Shown: positions 16,561 to 25,439 of the stretch, piece by piece
How the letters are laid out: each line of letters starts with the position of its first letter
How positions within the stretch are numbered: position 1 is the stretch's first letter
DNA from: Oceaniferula flava
Lineage (GTDB): Bacteria; Verrucomicrobiota; Verrucomicrobiia; Verrucomicrobiales; Akkermansiaceae
Length of the DNA: 64,000 bases
NCBI RefSeq assembly: GCF_016811075.1
Contig: NZ_JAFBGL010000003.1
Coordinates: 248,001-312,000 of the forward strand
Reading direction: 5' to 3'
Position numbers and translations under genes: made by a program
The notes under the pieces: generated by a model
What the model was told of the DNA's origin: nothing
Seen by the model: the letters and a program-made list of their open reading frames with translations, nothing else
The model's database searches: none

Positions 16561-17529
16561 ATGGCTGAAAAAGGTAAGCTTGAGATGAAATTGAGGACGA
16601 AGATGCGTCGGCGTGGTTTGGCGCGGAGAACTGAAAGTTCGTATGTCTCATGGTATAAGCATTACGTGAAATTTCACGGAATGAAGCATCCTGTGGATTT
16701 AGGTCAGGAGGGGGTGGAAGATTTTTTGGATTATTTAGCCTCGGTGAAAAAAGTGGCCTCATCAACGCAGAATCAAGCCTTTAGTGCCTTGCTATTTCTC
16801 TATCGCGAAGTGTTGGAAATTGAATTGAAGGAGATCGATGTTAAGCGGGCCAAAAGAAGGAAAACCTTGCCTGTTGTATTGAGTCAGGAAGAAGTGAGAA
16901 GGCTTTTGAAAGAGGTTCGCGATGGTGTGCCTGCCGTTTTCGTAAGCCTTTTGTATGGATGTGGGTTGCGCGTAAGTGAAGGGCTCAGGCTACGAATCAA
17001 AGATGTGGATTTTTCCAATGGTTTAGTGTGGCTGAGGGATGCCAAAGGGGGCAAGGACCGGACAGTGACTCTGCCCGGAAGTTTGGAGGTGCAGCTGAAA
17101 GGCCAAGTTCAGCAGGCCAGGCTACTATTTGAACAGGATGAGCGAGCTGGTGGCGCGAGGGTGAGTGTGGCGGCGTCCTATGATAAAAAACATGGAGGCC
17201 GACCAAGCCGTAGCTGGGAATGGTATTGGGTGTTTCCGGCAGCTCGCTTGGGCACTGACCCTGCGGATGGGGAGACCAAACGATATCACATCATGGAAGG
17301 TGCGGTGAGTAAGTGGATCAGTAAGGCCGCTGAAAAGGCACAGATACCGAAGAGAATCAGCGCGCATACTTTCCGCCACAGCTATGCGACGCATCTTTTA
17401 CAGAAAGGGGTGGATTTACGGACGATCCAAGAGGCCCTTGGGCACTCGAGTGTGAAAACGACAGAGATTTACACCCATGTGATCCACGCGATGTCCGGGC
17501 GGGCGGGGAGCCCGTTGGATGATTTGTAG
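16561..17529 (+). CDS. intI: Integron integrase IntI
   Basis: A 322-residue tyrosine recombinase. Catalytic residues are Arg137 (CGLRVSEG), His269 and Arg272 (HTFRHSYATHLL), His295 (LGHSS) and Tyr304 (TTEIYTHV). Between them lies the extra segment that distinguishes IntI from XerC/D (residues about 208-245: KKHGGRPSRSWEWYWVFPAA, then GTDPADGETKRYHI). It binds the extrahelical bases of folded attC sites. The C-terminus (GRAGSPLDDL) also matches IntI proteins (GVRSPLD). The gene reads away from a cassette array of opposite polarity, the standard integron layout. The start could be 16561 or the later Met at 16585. Confidence 0.95.
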   Translation: MAEKGKLEMKLRTKMRRRGLARRTESSYVSWYKHYVKFHGMKHPVDLGQEGVEDFLDYLASVKKVASSTQNQAFSALLFLYREVLEIELKEIDVKRAKRRKTLPVVLSQEEVRRLLKEVRDGVPAVFVSLLYGCGLRVSEGLRLRIKDVDFSNGLVWLRDAKGGKDRTVTLPGSLEVQLKGQVQQARLLFEQDERAGGARVSVAASYDKKHGGRPSRSWEWYWVFPAARLGTDPADGETKRYHIMEGAVSKWISKAAEKAQIPKRISAHTFRHSYATHLLQKGVDLRTIQEALGHSSVKTTEIYTHVIHAMSGRAGSPLDDL

Positions 17530-18005
17530 GGCTGCTTTGCCAAAGCAGTCTTCAGTGACAGCAAGGACTTCTGTGGATATGACCACAGCTGTGGAGACAT
17601 GGTTCGAACTGATGACGCCATGGCTAATCTAGAAATGGTCCGCCGCATGGGCAAACTGGATGCCGGAAAGCCTCTTCTATTAGCTAACCTCCTACTTCGT
17701 GCAGGCAGAACTAAATGATCCCAGTCAGTGATGATAGCAGTTATTGCGAATCTAGCAGAAGCAGCGCGTTAGCCTGTGGTTAGTAGTCAGAATTACGAGC
17801 ATTAGACCTGCTCCAGTCTCTGCCGCTCTTGCCGGAGCTAGTGCTGCAGATTGCCACGGGGGTGGTGATTGTAGTTAGAGTTAAACCTCGAAAAAAAACT
17901 GAAAATAATTTGAATAAATGAGTTGGTGAAAAATTGATACTTCGGGTGAAATCACCTGTTTGATGAGGTGCAGAGATGCACAATAAACAACCCAAAATAA
18001 CTAAC
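17530..18005. other. Region downstream of intI
   Basis: No intact gene is seen. It holds a short hairpin just past the intI stop (CTGCTTTGCCAAAGCAG near 17534, without a T tract), the TPR-gene remnant at 17602-17772, and the AT-rich leader of the secreted protein gene. Confidence 0.6.
17602..17772 (+). pseudogene. Decayed fragment of a TPR protein gene (copy of 10376-11752)
   Basis: In frame it reads DDAMANLEMVRRMGKLDAG, LLLANLLLRAGR, a stop, SVMIAVI, then ANLAEAAR and a stop. The intact TPR gene reads DEAMTNLEMVRRMGKLDAE, LLLANLHLRSG, PVMMAAI, and ends VANLAEAAR. The fragment therefore matches about residues 245-300 joined directly to the last eight residues, with an internal stop and a large deletion. 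It lies just beyond intI, while the intact gene lies just beyond the other end of the cassette array. Confidence 0.85.
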
Positions 18006-18395
18006 ATGAAAACCAATAAAGTCCTCATCCTCAGCAGTGTCATCCTCAGCCTTGGAGCTGTGAGTGCTCAAGCAAAAGCACCTAAACAGAGCAAACATTC
18101 GCCGGGGAAATCAGTGAGCAAACAAACAACTCGCTACTACGAAGCCGTCAAGCATGGCAAAACGACCTACTACTTCTCTGGAGAGAATTGCTACGTGAAG
18201 AAAGGTGCAAGCTATGTGAAGGTGAAAGCCCCCAAGAACATCAAGCGCCACTACCGCTACAATGAGCAAGTGGTAAAGAGTCTGCCGCGTGGTAGCCGTC
18301 GTGTCACCTATCGTGGCCAGACCTGCTACGTTCACAATGGCATCTACTACCGTCAGTCAGGCAGTAGCTGGATTTCCTTCCGCGTGAACTTCTAG
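18006..18395 (+). CDS. Small secreted tyrosine-rich protein, unknown
   Basis: A 129-residue protein. The frame is open from 17976, but MKTNKVLILSSVILSLGAVSAQA at 18006 is a standard signal peptide. The mature part is basic and has two similar units: YYEAVKHGKTTYYFSGENCY followed by VKKGASYVKVKAP, and RRVTYRGQTCYVHNGIYYRQ followed by SGSSWISFRV. The pattern (hydrophobic, Y, G..CY...G.YY) resembles periplasmic DUF6515-type repeats. Each unit carries one cysteine, so a disulfide is possible. The function is unknown. A terminator follows. Confidence 0.75.
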   Translation: MKTNKVLILSSVILSLGAVSAQAKAPKQSKHSPGKSVSKQTTRYYEAVKHGKTTYYFSGENCYVKKGASYVKVKAPKNIKRHYRYNEQVVKSLPRGSRRVTYRGQTCYVHNGIYYRQSGSSWISFRVNF

Positions 18396-18424
18396 CAGTT
18401 TGGCTGCATACAACGAACACGATG

Positions 18425-18461
18425 ACCCGGCCTCGAGAGTGAGTGTCGGGTTATTTTTTTT
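18425..18461 (+). terminator. Rho-independent terminator after the secreted protein gene
   Basis: The stem ACCCG/CGGGT, with an inner CTC/GAG pairing, is followed by TATTTTTTTT. It lies 30 bases past the stop codon at 18395. Confidence 0.75.
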
Positions 18462-18472
18462 GAGGCCTTCTG

Positions 18473-18552
18473 TCGTCCCTCCGGGACTTGTTGGTGGGGG
18501 CGATCTTTTCCCCGGGGTTTCACCCCGCGCTAGTTTTTATCGCCCCGCTGGG
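18473..18552. repeat. REP-like cluster of G/C palindromes
   Basis: Several short palindromes follow one another: GTCCCTCCGGGAC, CCCCGGGG, CCCCG..CGGGG-type pairs and CGCCCCGCTGGGG. They are separated by short AT-rich text including GTTTCACCCCGCGCTAG. This form is typical of dispersed intergenic palindromic repeats in planctomycete and verrucomicrobial genomes. Only one copy is in the window, so the repeat status is inferred from form. Confidence 0.45.
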
Positions 18553-18606
18553 GCTGCCGCGCGAGACCACCGAACTCGAAATAACCGCGAGCGATAGCAT
18601 CGCCAG

Positions 18607-18704
18607 GCCACTGCCCACTGCCCACTGCCCACTGCCGACTGCCCACTGACAAACTGTCCACTGACAACTGACTACTGACTACTGACTACTGACTACTGAC
18701 ACCC
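18607..18704. repeat. Heptanucleotide tandem repeats
   Basis: About five units of CACTGCC, with one GACTGCC variant, run into CACTGAC/AACTGTC variants and then four units of CTACTGA. The period is 7 throughout. On the other strand the last block reads TCAGTAG, close to the TCAGTAT heptads in the signal-peptide region of the TPR gene at 10385-10416. Confidence 0.85.
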
Positions 18705-18715
18705 GGCCTCTAAAC

Positions 18716-20212
18716 TCAGTGTTTCATCATATGCGAGGAGTTCAAAATATCCGTCACCACCTTGGCGGGTTCGACGCCGGTGAGTTTTTGTTCCAGTCCT
18801 TGGTAGAGGTAGCCGAATTTGTGGAAATCGAGGCCGCAGCGTTCGAGGATGGTGGCGTGGAGATCGCGGACGTGGACTTTTTGATCCGGGGTGGTGATGT
18901 TGAACGAGTATTCATCGGTGTCGCCGTAGACGGTGCCACCTTTGACCCCGGCTCCCGCCAGCCAGAGTGAGAAGGCGCGGGGGTGGTGGTCCCGACCGTA
19001 ATTGCTCTCGGTCAGCGTGCCTTGCGAATAGACCGTGCGCCCGAACTCGCCGCCGCAGATGACCAAGGTGTCTTCTAACAGACCTCGTTGTTTGAGATCT
19101 TGAATCAGGCCATAGCAGGCTTGATCGATGTCCTTGCACTGCGAGCTGATATCGCGCGGCAGGTTGCCGTGCTGGTCCCAGCCGCGGTGGAAAATCTGGG
19201 TGAAACGAACGCCGCGCTCGGCGAGGCGGCGCGCCATCAAGGCGGTGTAGGCAAAGGTGCCGGGCTTTTTCGCATCCGGGCCATACAGCTGATAGGTGGC
19301 TTCGCTTTCCTGGGAGAGATCGGTCAGCTCAGGCACTGACATCTGCATCCGGTAGGCCATCTCGTATTGCTGGATGCGGGTCTGGATCTCGGGGTCGCCG
19401 ACCTGATTCAACGTCTGTTGGTTCAGGGCGGAGAGGCCATCGAGCATGGACCGGCGGAGGTCGCGATCGATGCCCGGCGCGTCCTTGAGGTAGAGCACGG
19501 GATCACCGATTGAGCGCAGGTTGACACCGGCGTGTTTCCCCGGAAGGAAGCCGGAACTCCAGAGGCGGTTAGAGATCGCCTGGACATTGGCCTTGGGGTT
19601 GGAGTGCTTGGCGTGCAGCACGCAGAAGGTGGGGAGGTCATTGTTCAGGCTGCCGAGTCCGTAGGACAGCCATGAACCGATCGATGCCTTGCCGGCCTGC
19701 ATCGAACCAGTGTAAATCAGCTGGTTCGCCGGCTCGTGGTTGATGGCTTCGGTGTGCATCGATTTGATGATGCAGATATCGTCGACCATCTTGCCGGTGT
19801 AGGGGAGCAAATCGGAAACCCAGGCGCCGGACTCGCCGTGTTGCTTGAAGGAGGTGAATGCCGGAGCAACGGGGAACTTCGTCTGCCCTGCGGTCATGCC
19901 GGTGAGGCGCTGGCCGGAATCTTCGAGGAAGCTTTTGATGTCTTTTTTGAACTCCTTTTGGAGATTGGGTTTGTAATCGAAGGTCTCCAGCTGGGATTGA
20001 GCGCCGATCAGGGAGATGTAGATCACGCGCTTGGCGGCAGGGGTAAATTGGGCTTTGCCTGTGGCTTTGCCAATGGCACCCATCAGTTCTTGGGGGAGCA
20101 TGGATCCCAGGGCAGCGGCTCCCAAGCCCATGGCGTGTTTGCGGAAAAACTGTCGCCGTGTCAGGGCGTTGTTGTGCAAGTCGAGGGTTTTACGCAGGTC
20201 GGTTTGGTTCAT
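18716..20212 (-). CDS. DUF1501 family Tat-exported protein
   Basis: A 498-residue protein of the alkaline-phosphatase/sulfatase-like superfamily (DUF1501), abundant in planctomycetes and verrucomicrobia. A twin-arginine signal (LTRRQFFRKHAMGLGAAALG, residues about 18-37) indicates folded export. Conserved segments include FHRGWDQHGNLPRDISSQCK and VICGGEFGRTVYSQG, with metal-ligand-like His/Asp/Glu residues, and YGRDHHPRAFSLWLAGAGVK. It lies 15 bases downstream of the PSCyt1/DUF1549/DUF1553 gene. Such pairs are widespread and are usually linked to polysaccharide or organic-matter breakdown at the cell surface, but the exact reaction is unknown. Confidence 0.92.
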   Translation of the reverse strand: MNQTDLRKTLDLHNNALTRRQFFRKHAMGLGAAALGSMLPQELMGAIGKATGKAQFTPAAKRVIYISLIGAQSQLETFDYKPNLQKEFKKDIKSFLEDSGQRLTGMTAGQTKFPVAPAFTSFKQHGESGAWVSDLLPYTGKMVDDICIIKSMHTEAINHEPANQLIYTGSMQAGKASIGSWLSYGLGSLNNDLPTFCVLHAKHSNPKANVQAISNRLWSSGFLPGKHAGVNLRSIGDPVLYLKDAPGIDRDLRRSMLDGLSALNQQTLNQVGDPEIQTRIQQYEMAYRMQMSVPELTDLSQESEATYQLYGPDAKKPGTFAYTALMARRLAERGVRFTQIFHRGWDQHGNLPRDISSQCKDIDQACYGLIQDLKQRGLLEDTLVICGGEFGRTVYSQGTLTESNYGRDHHPRAFSLWLAGAGVKGGTVYGDTDEYSFNITTPDQKVHVRDLHATILERCGLDFHKFGYLYQGLEQKLTGVEPAKVVTDILNSSHMMKH

Positions 20213-20227
20213 GGCAGGTGGGGCTAG

Positions 20228-23200
20228 TTATTTGTTCAGCGTTTCATCCATGTTGAGGATCTGATTGGCCACCAGAGTCCAGGCGGCGAGTTCGGCGGCG
20301 TTGCTATCCGGCTGGTTGGGTGTGGCACCGATGGCAATGAATGTTGCCGCGGCCTCCGGATCGGCGGTGAATTTTTTTCGAGCTGCGTCCAAGGTTTGCC
20401 GGATGATTTGGCTCTCCTCGGTGCTCATGCGCCGCGACAGCAAGCGCATGGCAATGTAGTCCATACGACTGCGGCTGTCCTCGCTGTGCGCCATGGCCGC
20501 GCTGGCTAAGCGTCGTGAGGATTCGAGAAACTGCGGACCGTTCATCACCACCAGTGCTTGCAGCGGTGTGTTGGTGCGATCACGCTGGGTGCAGGAAACT
20601 TCACGTGATGGAGCGTTGAGAATGTCCATCACCGGGTGCACGGCGGTGCGTTTCCAGAAGGTGTAAAGTGAGCGCCGATAGACCTTGTTTCCTTGGTCTG
20701 CTTTGTAGAAGCGGGTGTTCGATTGGTTCATCGCCACGGCCTCCCAGACGCCTTTCGGCTGAGGTGGCTTGACGGATGGGCCTCCCAGCTGGGCACTCAT
20801 CAGGCCGCTGCTGTGCAGTGCGAGGTCGCGGATCTGCTCGGCATCCATGCGATAACGAGGACCGCGCGAGAGCAGCGTGTTGAGCGGGTCGCGAGCCAAT
20901 TTTTCCGCAGAAATCTTGGCCGACTGCCGGTAGGTGGACGAGCTGACGATGGTGCGTAGTAGGTGATGAAAATCCCAACCGTTTTCCACGAAGTCAGCGG
21001 CTAACCAGTCCAAGAGTTTGGGGTGGCTCGGGCGTGCTCCCATGACTCCGAAGTCGCTGTTGGTGGTAACGATGCCTTTGCCAAAGAGGTAGGACCAATA
21101 GCGGTTCACCGTGACGCGGGCGGGGAGGGGATTTTCCGGCATGGTGAGCCACTGCGCCAGGCCGAGCCGGTTTTTCGGCATGTCTTCGCTCATCGGTGGT
21201 AGCGAGGCGGGGACATCCGGGCTGACCTTCTCGCCCAAGTTCGCATACTCGCCACGGATTAAAACGTGAGCATAGGGCACGGTGTTAGTCTTTTCCTGCA
21301 TCACCAGGGTGATGTTGCCTCGTTTAACAATGGCGGACTTTTCCTGCTCAAGTTGCTGAAGTTTGGCGAGTGTGGGGCGTATTTGTTGATCGATCGATTC
21401 GAAGTAGTAGTCGCGGAGTTGTTGGATTTGGTTCGGGGTCTTTTTTGCCAAGCGACGCAGGGCATCGATCCGTCCATCCACAGAAATGGCCAGTGCCTGG
21501 GCCTGGGTGAGTTCACGATTGAATAACTGGAACCCCTGGAGCTGGCCGTTGGCAAATGGCTGTCGGTTGAACCGCTTGCCCAGCAGCAGGGGGGCGCTGG
21601 TTTTGATGGATCCGGTGAGCTTGTTGGCGTTCACCTTGACGGCCGCCGGTTTCCCATTGATGTAGATTTTGACTCCATCCGATTGACTGGATCCATCGTA
21701 GCTGACGGTCACGTGAAACCACTTGTTCTTGGGGTAGGTTTTCACGGTGGTGACTTTGATGAAATCCTGGGGCCAGGCGTGAATGAGGTGCACGGCCAGG
21801 TGGCCTTGTTCACACCAGAGGTCGTATCCGCGGTGCGACTCCTGGGTGTGCATCTTGGCAATGGGCGCGCCGGAAAACCCGTGGGGGGCTTTCATCCAAG
21901 CTGAGAAACTGAATGCCTGATCGCGCTCAAAATCACCGGCATTGCCGAGCTGAATGGCGTTGTTCTTGGTGAAGGCAACGGCCTGGCCGAAGTCGGCCTT
22001 AACCCACTTGAGCGGCTGCTCTGAGCGATAGGTCTTGCCCTTGGAATCGGTGAGGCCATGGCTCTTATGGTTGAGGTCGAGCTGAAGGATTCGGTGTTCG
22101 TCTGCCACGGCGGAGCTGCGCTCGCTCTGCGGCGATTTGAGCCATGCCTGAAACTGGGATTCGTGAGCCTTGCGGTGCTGCTGCAGTGATTGTTTTACCT
22201 GAGCGAGCTCTTCATTGAGCTTGGGGAGACGCTTGCGATCGTCGGCCCGGGGGACCAGCAGGTTGGGTGGGTGATCAGCCTTATTCCGGTCCATCGCGGC
22301 CATGGTGGTGTTCCGGAAGAAGGCGGTGAGCTGGTAGTTTTCCTTGGTCGAAATAGCATCGAACTTATGATCGTGGCATGAGGCACAGCCGAAGGTGAGC
22401 CCTAACCAGGCGGCCGCGGTGGTGTCCGCGCGGTCCTGGGCGTAGATCGCCTGGTATTCCTCCGCAATGGCACCGCCCTCACCTGTGGTGGGAAGGCAGC
22501 GGTGGAAGCCGGAGGCAATTTTTTGATCGAGGGTGGCCGACGGCATCATGTCGCCTGCAATCTGCTCGCGGGTGAATTGATCGAAGGGCATGTTCTGGCG
22601 GAAAGCCTGGATCACCCAGTCGCGGTAGGGCCAGATCGAGCGGTAGTTGTCGATGTGGATGCCGTGGGTGTCCGCATAGCGGGCCACATCGAGCCAGTGT
22701 CGGGCGTAGTGTTCTGCGTAGGCGTCTGACTGCAGCAGTTGGTCGACTTTTTCCAGATAGACGGTGTCGAAGTCACGGGGATCGCTGGTGAACTGTTCCA
22801 CCTCCTCGGCGCTGGGCGGCAGGCCGGTGAGGTCGAAGCTGAGTCGGCGCAGGAGCCGCGCCTTGTCCTCCTCATCATTGGGGGCGAGGCCGGCTTGCTC
22901 GAGGCGTTTGGCGATGAAATGATCAATCGGGTTGCGTGCCCAGTCTTGGTGCTGAATGGCTGGGAGCTCGGTTTTTTTCGGCGGGAGGTAGGCCCAGTGT
23001 TCTTCGTATTGGGCGCCTTCCTCGATCCAGCGGCGGACCAGAGCAATTTTCTCCGGCGCTAAGATCGACCCGTGCGGCGAGCGGTCCGGATGCAGCGGCA
23101 TTACCTCGTCCGGATTCTTCGATTCCATCAGCTTGAGCAGCAGCGAGGCATCCGGGTCTCCGGGGATGATGACGGCTTTGCCATTCGGCCGCTTGGCGAA

Positions 23201-23524
23201 GGCAAATTCCGGCTGGTCGATGCGCAGCGGTGGGCCATCGTTGGGGGTCAACGGACCTCCTGGCTCGCGTGTGCCGGAGTCCGGGCCGTGGCAGTGGTAA
23301 CAGGCCGAGGAAAGAATCGGCTGAATGTGCTCGTTGAACGATACCGGCTGGTCAGCGGAAATGGTGGTCAGCTCCGATGCGGGCTGCGCGCTGATTGCGG
23401 GAGCTGGATCGTCCTCGGAGGTCTGCTCCGGAGACGTGGCACGTTGCTTTTGATCACAGGACGCCAGGGCACAGAGGCAGGCGACTGAGACGGCGGTGAT
23501 GCGTTGGCTGTTGATAGAAATCAT
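20228..23524 (-). CDS. Planctomycete-type cytochrome c lipoprotein (PSCyt1, DUF1549, LamG-like, DUF1553)
   Basis: About 1098 residues from the ATG at 23524, which gives the lipoprotein signal SVACLCALASC. The frame is open to 23545. The order is: a cytochrome-c-like PSCyt1 domain with the haem motif CYHCH (residues about 75-80); DUF1549 (PSCyt2; KARLLRRLSFDLTGLPPS, then SDAYAEHYARHWLDVARYAD); a concanavalin/LamG-like insert near the middle (FSFSAWMKAPHGFSGAPIAK, VKIYINGKPAAVKVN); and DUF1553 (PSD1; ARVTVNRYWSYLFGKGIV, then YRRSLYTFWKRTAVHP). A second CxxCH is in FGCASCHDHKFD. This surface multihaem-type protein is diagnostic of the Planctomycetes-Verrucomicrobia group and is paired with the DUF1501 gene. 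Confidence 0.93.
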   Translation of the reverse strand: MISINSQRITAVSVACLCALASCDQKQRATSPEQTSEDDPAPAISAQPASELTTISADQPVSFNEHIQPILSSACYHCHGPDSGTREPGGPLTPNDGPPLRIDQPEFAFAKRPNGKAVIIPGDPDASLLLKLMESKNPDEVMPLHPDRSPHGSILAPEKIALVRRWIEEGAQYEEHWAYLPPKKTELPAIQHQDWARNPIDHFIAKRLEQAGLAPNDEEDKARLLRRLSFDLTGLPPSAEEVEQFTSDPRDFDTVYLEKVDQLLQSDAYAEHYARHWLDVARYADTHGIHIDNYRSIWPYRDWVIQAFRQNMPFDQFTREQIAGDMMPSATLDQKIASGFHRCLPTTGEGGAIAEEYQAIYAQDRADTTAAAWLGLTFGCASCHDHKFDAISTKENYQLTAFFRNTTMAAMDRNKADHPPNLLVPRADDRKRLPKLNEELAQVKQSLQQHRKAHESQFQAWLKSPQSERSSAVADEHRILQLDLNHKSHGLTDSKGKTYRSEQPLKWVKADFGQAVAFTKNNAIQLGNAGDFERDQAFSFSAWMKAPHGFSGAPIAKMHTQESHRGYDLWCEQGHLAVHLIHAWPQDFIKVTTVKTYPKNKWFHVTVSYDGSSQSDGVKIYINGKPAAVKVNANKLTGSIKTSAPLLLGKRFNRQPFANGQLQGFQLFNRELTQAQALAISVDGRIDALRRLAKKTPNQIQQLRDYYFESIDQQIRPTLAKLQQLEQEKSAIVKRGNITLVMQEKTNTVPYAHVLIRGEYANLGEKVSPDVPASLPPMSEDMPKNRLGLAQWLTMPENPLPARVTVNRYWSYLFGKGIVTTNSDFGVMGARPSHPKLLDWLAADFVENGWDFHHLLRTIVSSSTYRQSAKISAEKLARDPLNTLLSRGPRYRMDAEQIRDLALHSSGLMSAQLGGPSVKPPQPKGVWEAVAMNQSNTRFYKADQGNKVYRRSLYTFWKRTAVHPVMDILNAPSREVSCTQRDRTNTPLQALVVMNGPQFLESSRRLASAAMAHSEDSRSRMDYIAMRLLSRRMSTEESQIIRQTLDAARKKFTADPEAAATFIAIGATPNQPDSNAAELAAWTLVANQILNMDETLNK

Positions 23525-23638
23525 CGTGGGTTTTGGCTGGGCCACGATGGTCTGCGGGGCAGATCACCGTGGCTTCGAGTGTCGGATGTAGTGTAAGACT
23601 ACCAAGAGACTCGACCAAAACTGTCAGATGAGAACGAT

Positions 23639-23666
23639 AAAAAGTCCCTACCGCGGTGGGACTTTT
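23639..23666 (-). terminator. Terminator after glnS
   Basis: A near-perfect palindrome: AAAAGTCCC and GGGACTTTT flank ACCGCGGT. T tracts follow on both strands, so it could stop transcripts from either side. It lies 18 bases past the glnS stop codon. Confidence 0.85.
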
Positions 23667-23683
23667 CACAAGTGGGTAACAAT

Positions 23684-25369
23684 TTACTTCGATCGCCAAG
23701 AATCCTTCAGCGCGACGGTGCGGTTGAAGACAATCTTCTCGCCGGTGACGTGATCGACGTTATCGGTGCAGAAGTAGCCGACCCGTTCAAACTGGAACAC
23801 CGCCTCCGCCGGAACGTCTGCCAGTGAGGCTTCCAGTTTGGCATTGGTGATCACGGAGAGGGAATCGGTATTCAAGCAGCTGAGGAATCCATCCTCGGCG
23901 GCGTCCGGGTTTTCCTCGGAAAACAGGCGATCGTATAGGCGCACTTCGGCAGTCACGGCGGTGGCGGCGTCCACCCAGTGGATGGCGGCACGGCAGCGAA
24001 TGCCCTCGGGCGCATCCTTGCCGATGGTATCGGGGATGAACTCGCAGTGGATCTCGGTGACCTCGCCGGCGTCGTTTTTCTCAAAGCCGGTGCAGGTGAT
24101 GATGTAGCCTCCGCGCAGGCGCACGGAGCGATCAGGCCCGAGGCGGAAGAATTTCTTCGGCGGGTCCTCCATGAAGTCATCGCGCTCGATCCAGATTTCC
24201 TTGCCGAGCGATACCTCGCGGGTGCCGGCGGCGTCGTTGGCAGGATTGTTAGGCACGGTGACTTTTTCCGAATGGTCGTCGGACGGCCAGTTGGTGATGA
24301 CCACCTTGAGGGGATCTAACACACCCATGCGGCGTTCGGCATTCTGGTTCAGCTCGTTGCGGATTTCGGCTTCCAAAATCGACATGTCGGTGACGCTGTT
24401 CACCTTGGTGATGCCGACGCGATGGCAGAAGCTGCGGATAGCGGCCGGCTGGTAACCACGGCGGCGCATGCCGGAGAGCGTGGGCAGGCGGGGATCGTTC
24501 CAGCCGCTGACGCGACCTTCCTCGACCAGCTGAAGCAGTTTGCGCTTGCTCATCACGGTGTAGCTGAGGTTCAGGCGGGAGAACTCGATCTGACGCGGCT
24601 GCGAGGGCACCGGGCAGTTTTCGATAGCCCACTCGTAGAGCGGACGGTGGTTTTCAAATTCCAGGGTGCAGAGCGAGTGGGTGATGTGCTCCTTGGCATC
24701 CTCCAACGGATGGGCAAAGTCATACATCGGGTAGATGCACCAGCTGTCACCGGTGTTGTGGTGAGGGGTGTTGACGATGCGATACATCACCGGGTCGCGC
24801 ATGTTCATGTTCGACGACGACATGTCGATCTTGGCACGCAGGACCATCTTGCCGTTTTCAAACTCACCGGCTTTCATGCGGGCAAAGAGATCGAGGCTTT
24901 CCTCGACAGGACGATCGCGGAAGGGGGAGTGGGTGCCGGGCGTGGTGACATTGCCGCGGGTCTCGCGGATTTCCTCCAGTGATTGCTCATCGACGTAGGC
25001 CTTGCCCTCCTTGATCAGGTGCACGGCGCAATCGTAGAAAAAGTCGAAGTAGTCGCTGGCGAAGTAGAGGTTCTCACCCCAGTCGAAGCCGAGCCAGCTG
25101 ACGTCTTTCTTGATGCTGTCGACGTATTCAGCCTCTTCCTTGGCCGGATTGGTATCGTCGAAGCGGAGGTGACAGCGGGCGTTGACGTCCTGGTTTTCCT
25201 GAGCGATTCCGAAGTTAAAGCAGATCGCCTTGGCGTGGCCGATGTGCAGGTATCCATTGGGTTCCGGTGGGAAGCGGGTGACGACGGTGTCGTGCTTGCC
25301 GCTTTTCAGATCCTTGGCAATGATTTCGCGGATGAAATCGAGTTTTTCTTTTTTCTCAGAGGCGCTCAT
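23684..25369 (-). CDS. glnS: Glutaminyl-tRNA synthetase
   Basis: A 561-residue class I synthetase that charges tRNA-Gln directly. It has RFPPEPNGYLHIGHAKAIC with the HIGH motif at about 42-45, YPMYDFAHPLEDAKEHITHS, and the KMSKS-type motif VMSKRKL near residue 275. The C-terminal beta-barrel anticodon-binding region contains EIWIERDDFMEDPPKKFFRL. The length equals that of the E. coli enzyme. Presence of GlnRS implies that this organism does not depend solely on the GatCAB transamidation route for Gln-tRNA. Confidence 0.97.
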   Translation of the reverse strand: MSASEKKEKLDFIREIIAKDLKSGKHDTVVTRFPPEPNGYLHIGHAKAICFNFGIAQENQDVNARCHLRFDDTNPAKEEAEYVDSIKKDVSWLGFDWGENLYFASDYFDFFYDCAVHLIKEGKAYVDEQSLEEIRETRGNVTTPGTHSPFRDRPVEESLDLFARMKAGEFENGKMVLRAKIDMSSSNMNMRDPVMYRIVNTPHHNTGDSWCIYPMYDFAHPLEDAKEHITHSLCTLEFENHRPLYEWAIENCPVPSQPRQIEFSRLNLSYTVMSKRKLLQLVEEGRVSGWNDPRLPTLSGMRRRGYQPAAIRSFCHRVGITKVNSVTDMSILEAEIRNELNQNAERRMGVLDPLKVVITNWPSDDHSEKVTVPNNPANDAAGTREVSLGKEIWIERDDFMEDPPKKFFRLGPDRSVRLRGGYIITCTGFEKNDAGEVTEIHCEFIPDTIGKDAPEGIRCRAAIHWVDAATAVTAEVRLYDRLFSEENPDAAEDGFLSCLNTDSLSVITNAKLEASLADVPAEAVFQFERVGYFCTDNVDHVTGEKIVFNRTVALKDSWRSK

Positions 25370-25439
25370 GTTCGGCGGGGTTTTAGATGCCTGAGCTGAA
25401 AAGAGAAAGCAGAATCTCGGTTACTCGCCAGGATCCGGC

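Noticed and set aside
16561-17529. XerC/XerD or phage-type integrase
   Set aside because: The extra segment at residues about 208-245 and the SPLDDL end are specific to integron integrases. The neighbouring attC sites settle it.
17534-17552. Terminator directly after intI
   Set aside because: CTGCTTTGCCAAAGCAG folds, but no T tract follows on the plus strand, so termination is not supported.
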